A DNA stretch of 64,000 nt from UBA4582 sp013204195 (lineage in GTDB: Bacteria; Pseudomonadota; Gammaproteobacteria; Pseudomonadales; Azotimanducaceae), in NCBI GenBank assembly GCA_963925735.1, contig CAWUUH010000020.1, positions 1-64,000 on the forward strand, read 5' to 3'. Of the stretch, positions 63,952-64,000 are shown one piece after another. The position numbers were made by a program, and so were the translations under genes. A model generated the notes under the pieces. It was not told the DNA's origin. It saw only the letters and a program-made list of their open reading frames with translations, and did not search any database. The number at the start of each line of letters is the position of its first letter. Position 1 is the stretch's first letter.

Positions 63952-64000
63952 ATGATTCAGCTTATTTACGCACCACTGATCGCCCTGTATGGCCGGCCAT
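63952..64000 (+). CDS. Possible start of a gene cut by the right edge
   Basis: An ATG at 63952 opens 16 codons reading MIQLIYAPLIALYGRP, hydrophobic enough for a first membrane span. There is AGGAT about 20 bases upstream, too far for a good ribosome-binding site. It is divergent from the desaturase. Identity unknown and existence uncertain. Confidence 0.25.
   Translation, partial: MIQLIYAPLIALYGRP

Noticed and set aside
1..64000. CRISPR arrays, tRNA, rRNA, IS elements or prophage
   Set aside because: Tandem repeats found are too short and lack spacers, and no tRNA-like T-loop, transposase, integrase or att-like repeat was seen.

Overview
The window reads as chromosomal DNA of a heterotrophic marine gammaproteobacterium, probably near the Cellvibrionales/OM60-type groups. 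This is inferred from gene content, not from any marker gene. The evidence is an EarP/EF-P pair with arginine 32, a TonB-dependent glycan receptor with laminarin-type enzymes, and many monocistronic oxidoreductase, dioxygenase and acyl-CoA genes. I see no rRNA, tRNA, IS element, prophage or CRISPR array.

Region 1 (1-3171) is a minus-strand set of four exported or membrane proteins of unknown function, tightly spaced and partly overlapping; the last gene runs off the left edge. Region 2 (3992-19168) looks like a beta-1,3-glucan (laminarin) utilisation locus. It has a GPH-type sugar symporter, an anchored clan GH-A glycosidase, a cytoplasmic GH149-like beta-1,3-glucan phosphorylase, an exported CBM9-like protein, a GH16 lipoprotein, a large TonB-dependent receptor, and a LytS/LytTR-type two-component system. 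The proposed flow is: GH16 cuts glucan at the surface, the receptor imports oligosaccharides, the periplasmic glycosidase trims them, the symporter carries them across the inner membrane, and the phosphorylase releases glucose 1-phosphate. The divergent gap between glycosidase and phosphorylase carries a 17-bp tandem array and a palindrome that share a 12-mer, which is a good operator candidate.

Region 3 (19860-37068) is mixed: a MAPEG protein, a possible histidine kinase remnant, exported NIPSNAP-like proteins, an LLM oxidoreductase, earP-efp, an ADP-ribosylglycohydrolase-like protein, a truncated haemoglobin, a ferritin-like PF10118 protein followed by a styrene-oxide-isomerase (StyC) homologue, PhyH, a GH1 glucosidase, a VOC protein, an MFS carrier, a methyltransferase, a cyclic-nucleotide-binding protein and a two-HTH regulator bracketed by short tandem repeats.

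Region 4 (37297-63838) holds catabolic and lipid genes. They are a second GPH carrier, a D-aminoacylase-like amidohydrolase, TauD-type dioxygenase, GH3, GNAT, LLM oxidoreductase, MDR reductase, YgjP-like metallopeptidase, an ACS-type MFS carrier, an AttH-like protein, nitroreductase, two acyl-CoA dehydrogenases, Acr3, a beta-lactamase-type hydrolase, PaiB, an acyl-CoA ligase, SDR, a saccharopine-dehydrogenase-like enoyl reductase, a thioesterase, a LON-domain protein, a phosphoesterase and a fatty acid desaturase.

A recurring oddity is short tandem repeats (units of 6-18 bp, mostly four copies) in gaps next to genes at nine places. The strongest biological lead is the StyC-like protein that keeps the haem-ligand histidine and active-site tyrosine and asparagine, placed directly after a ferritin-like protein and with no styrene monooxygenase nearby.
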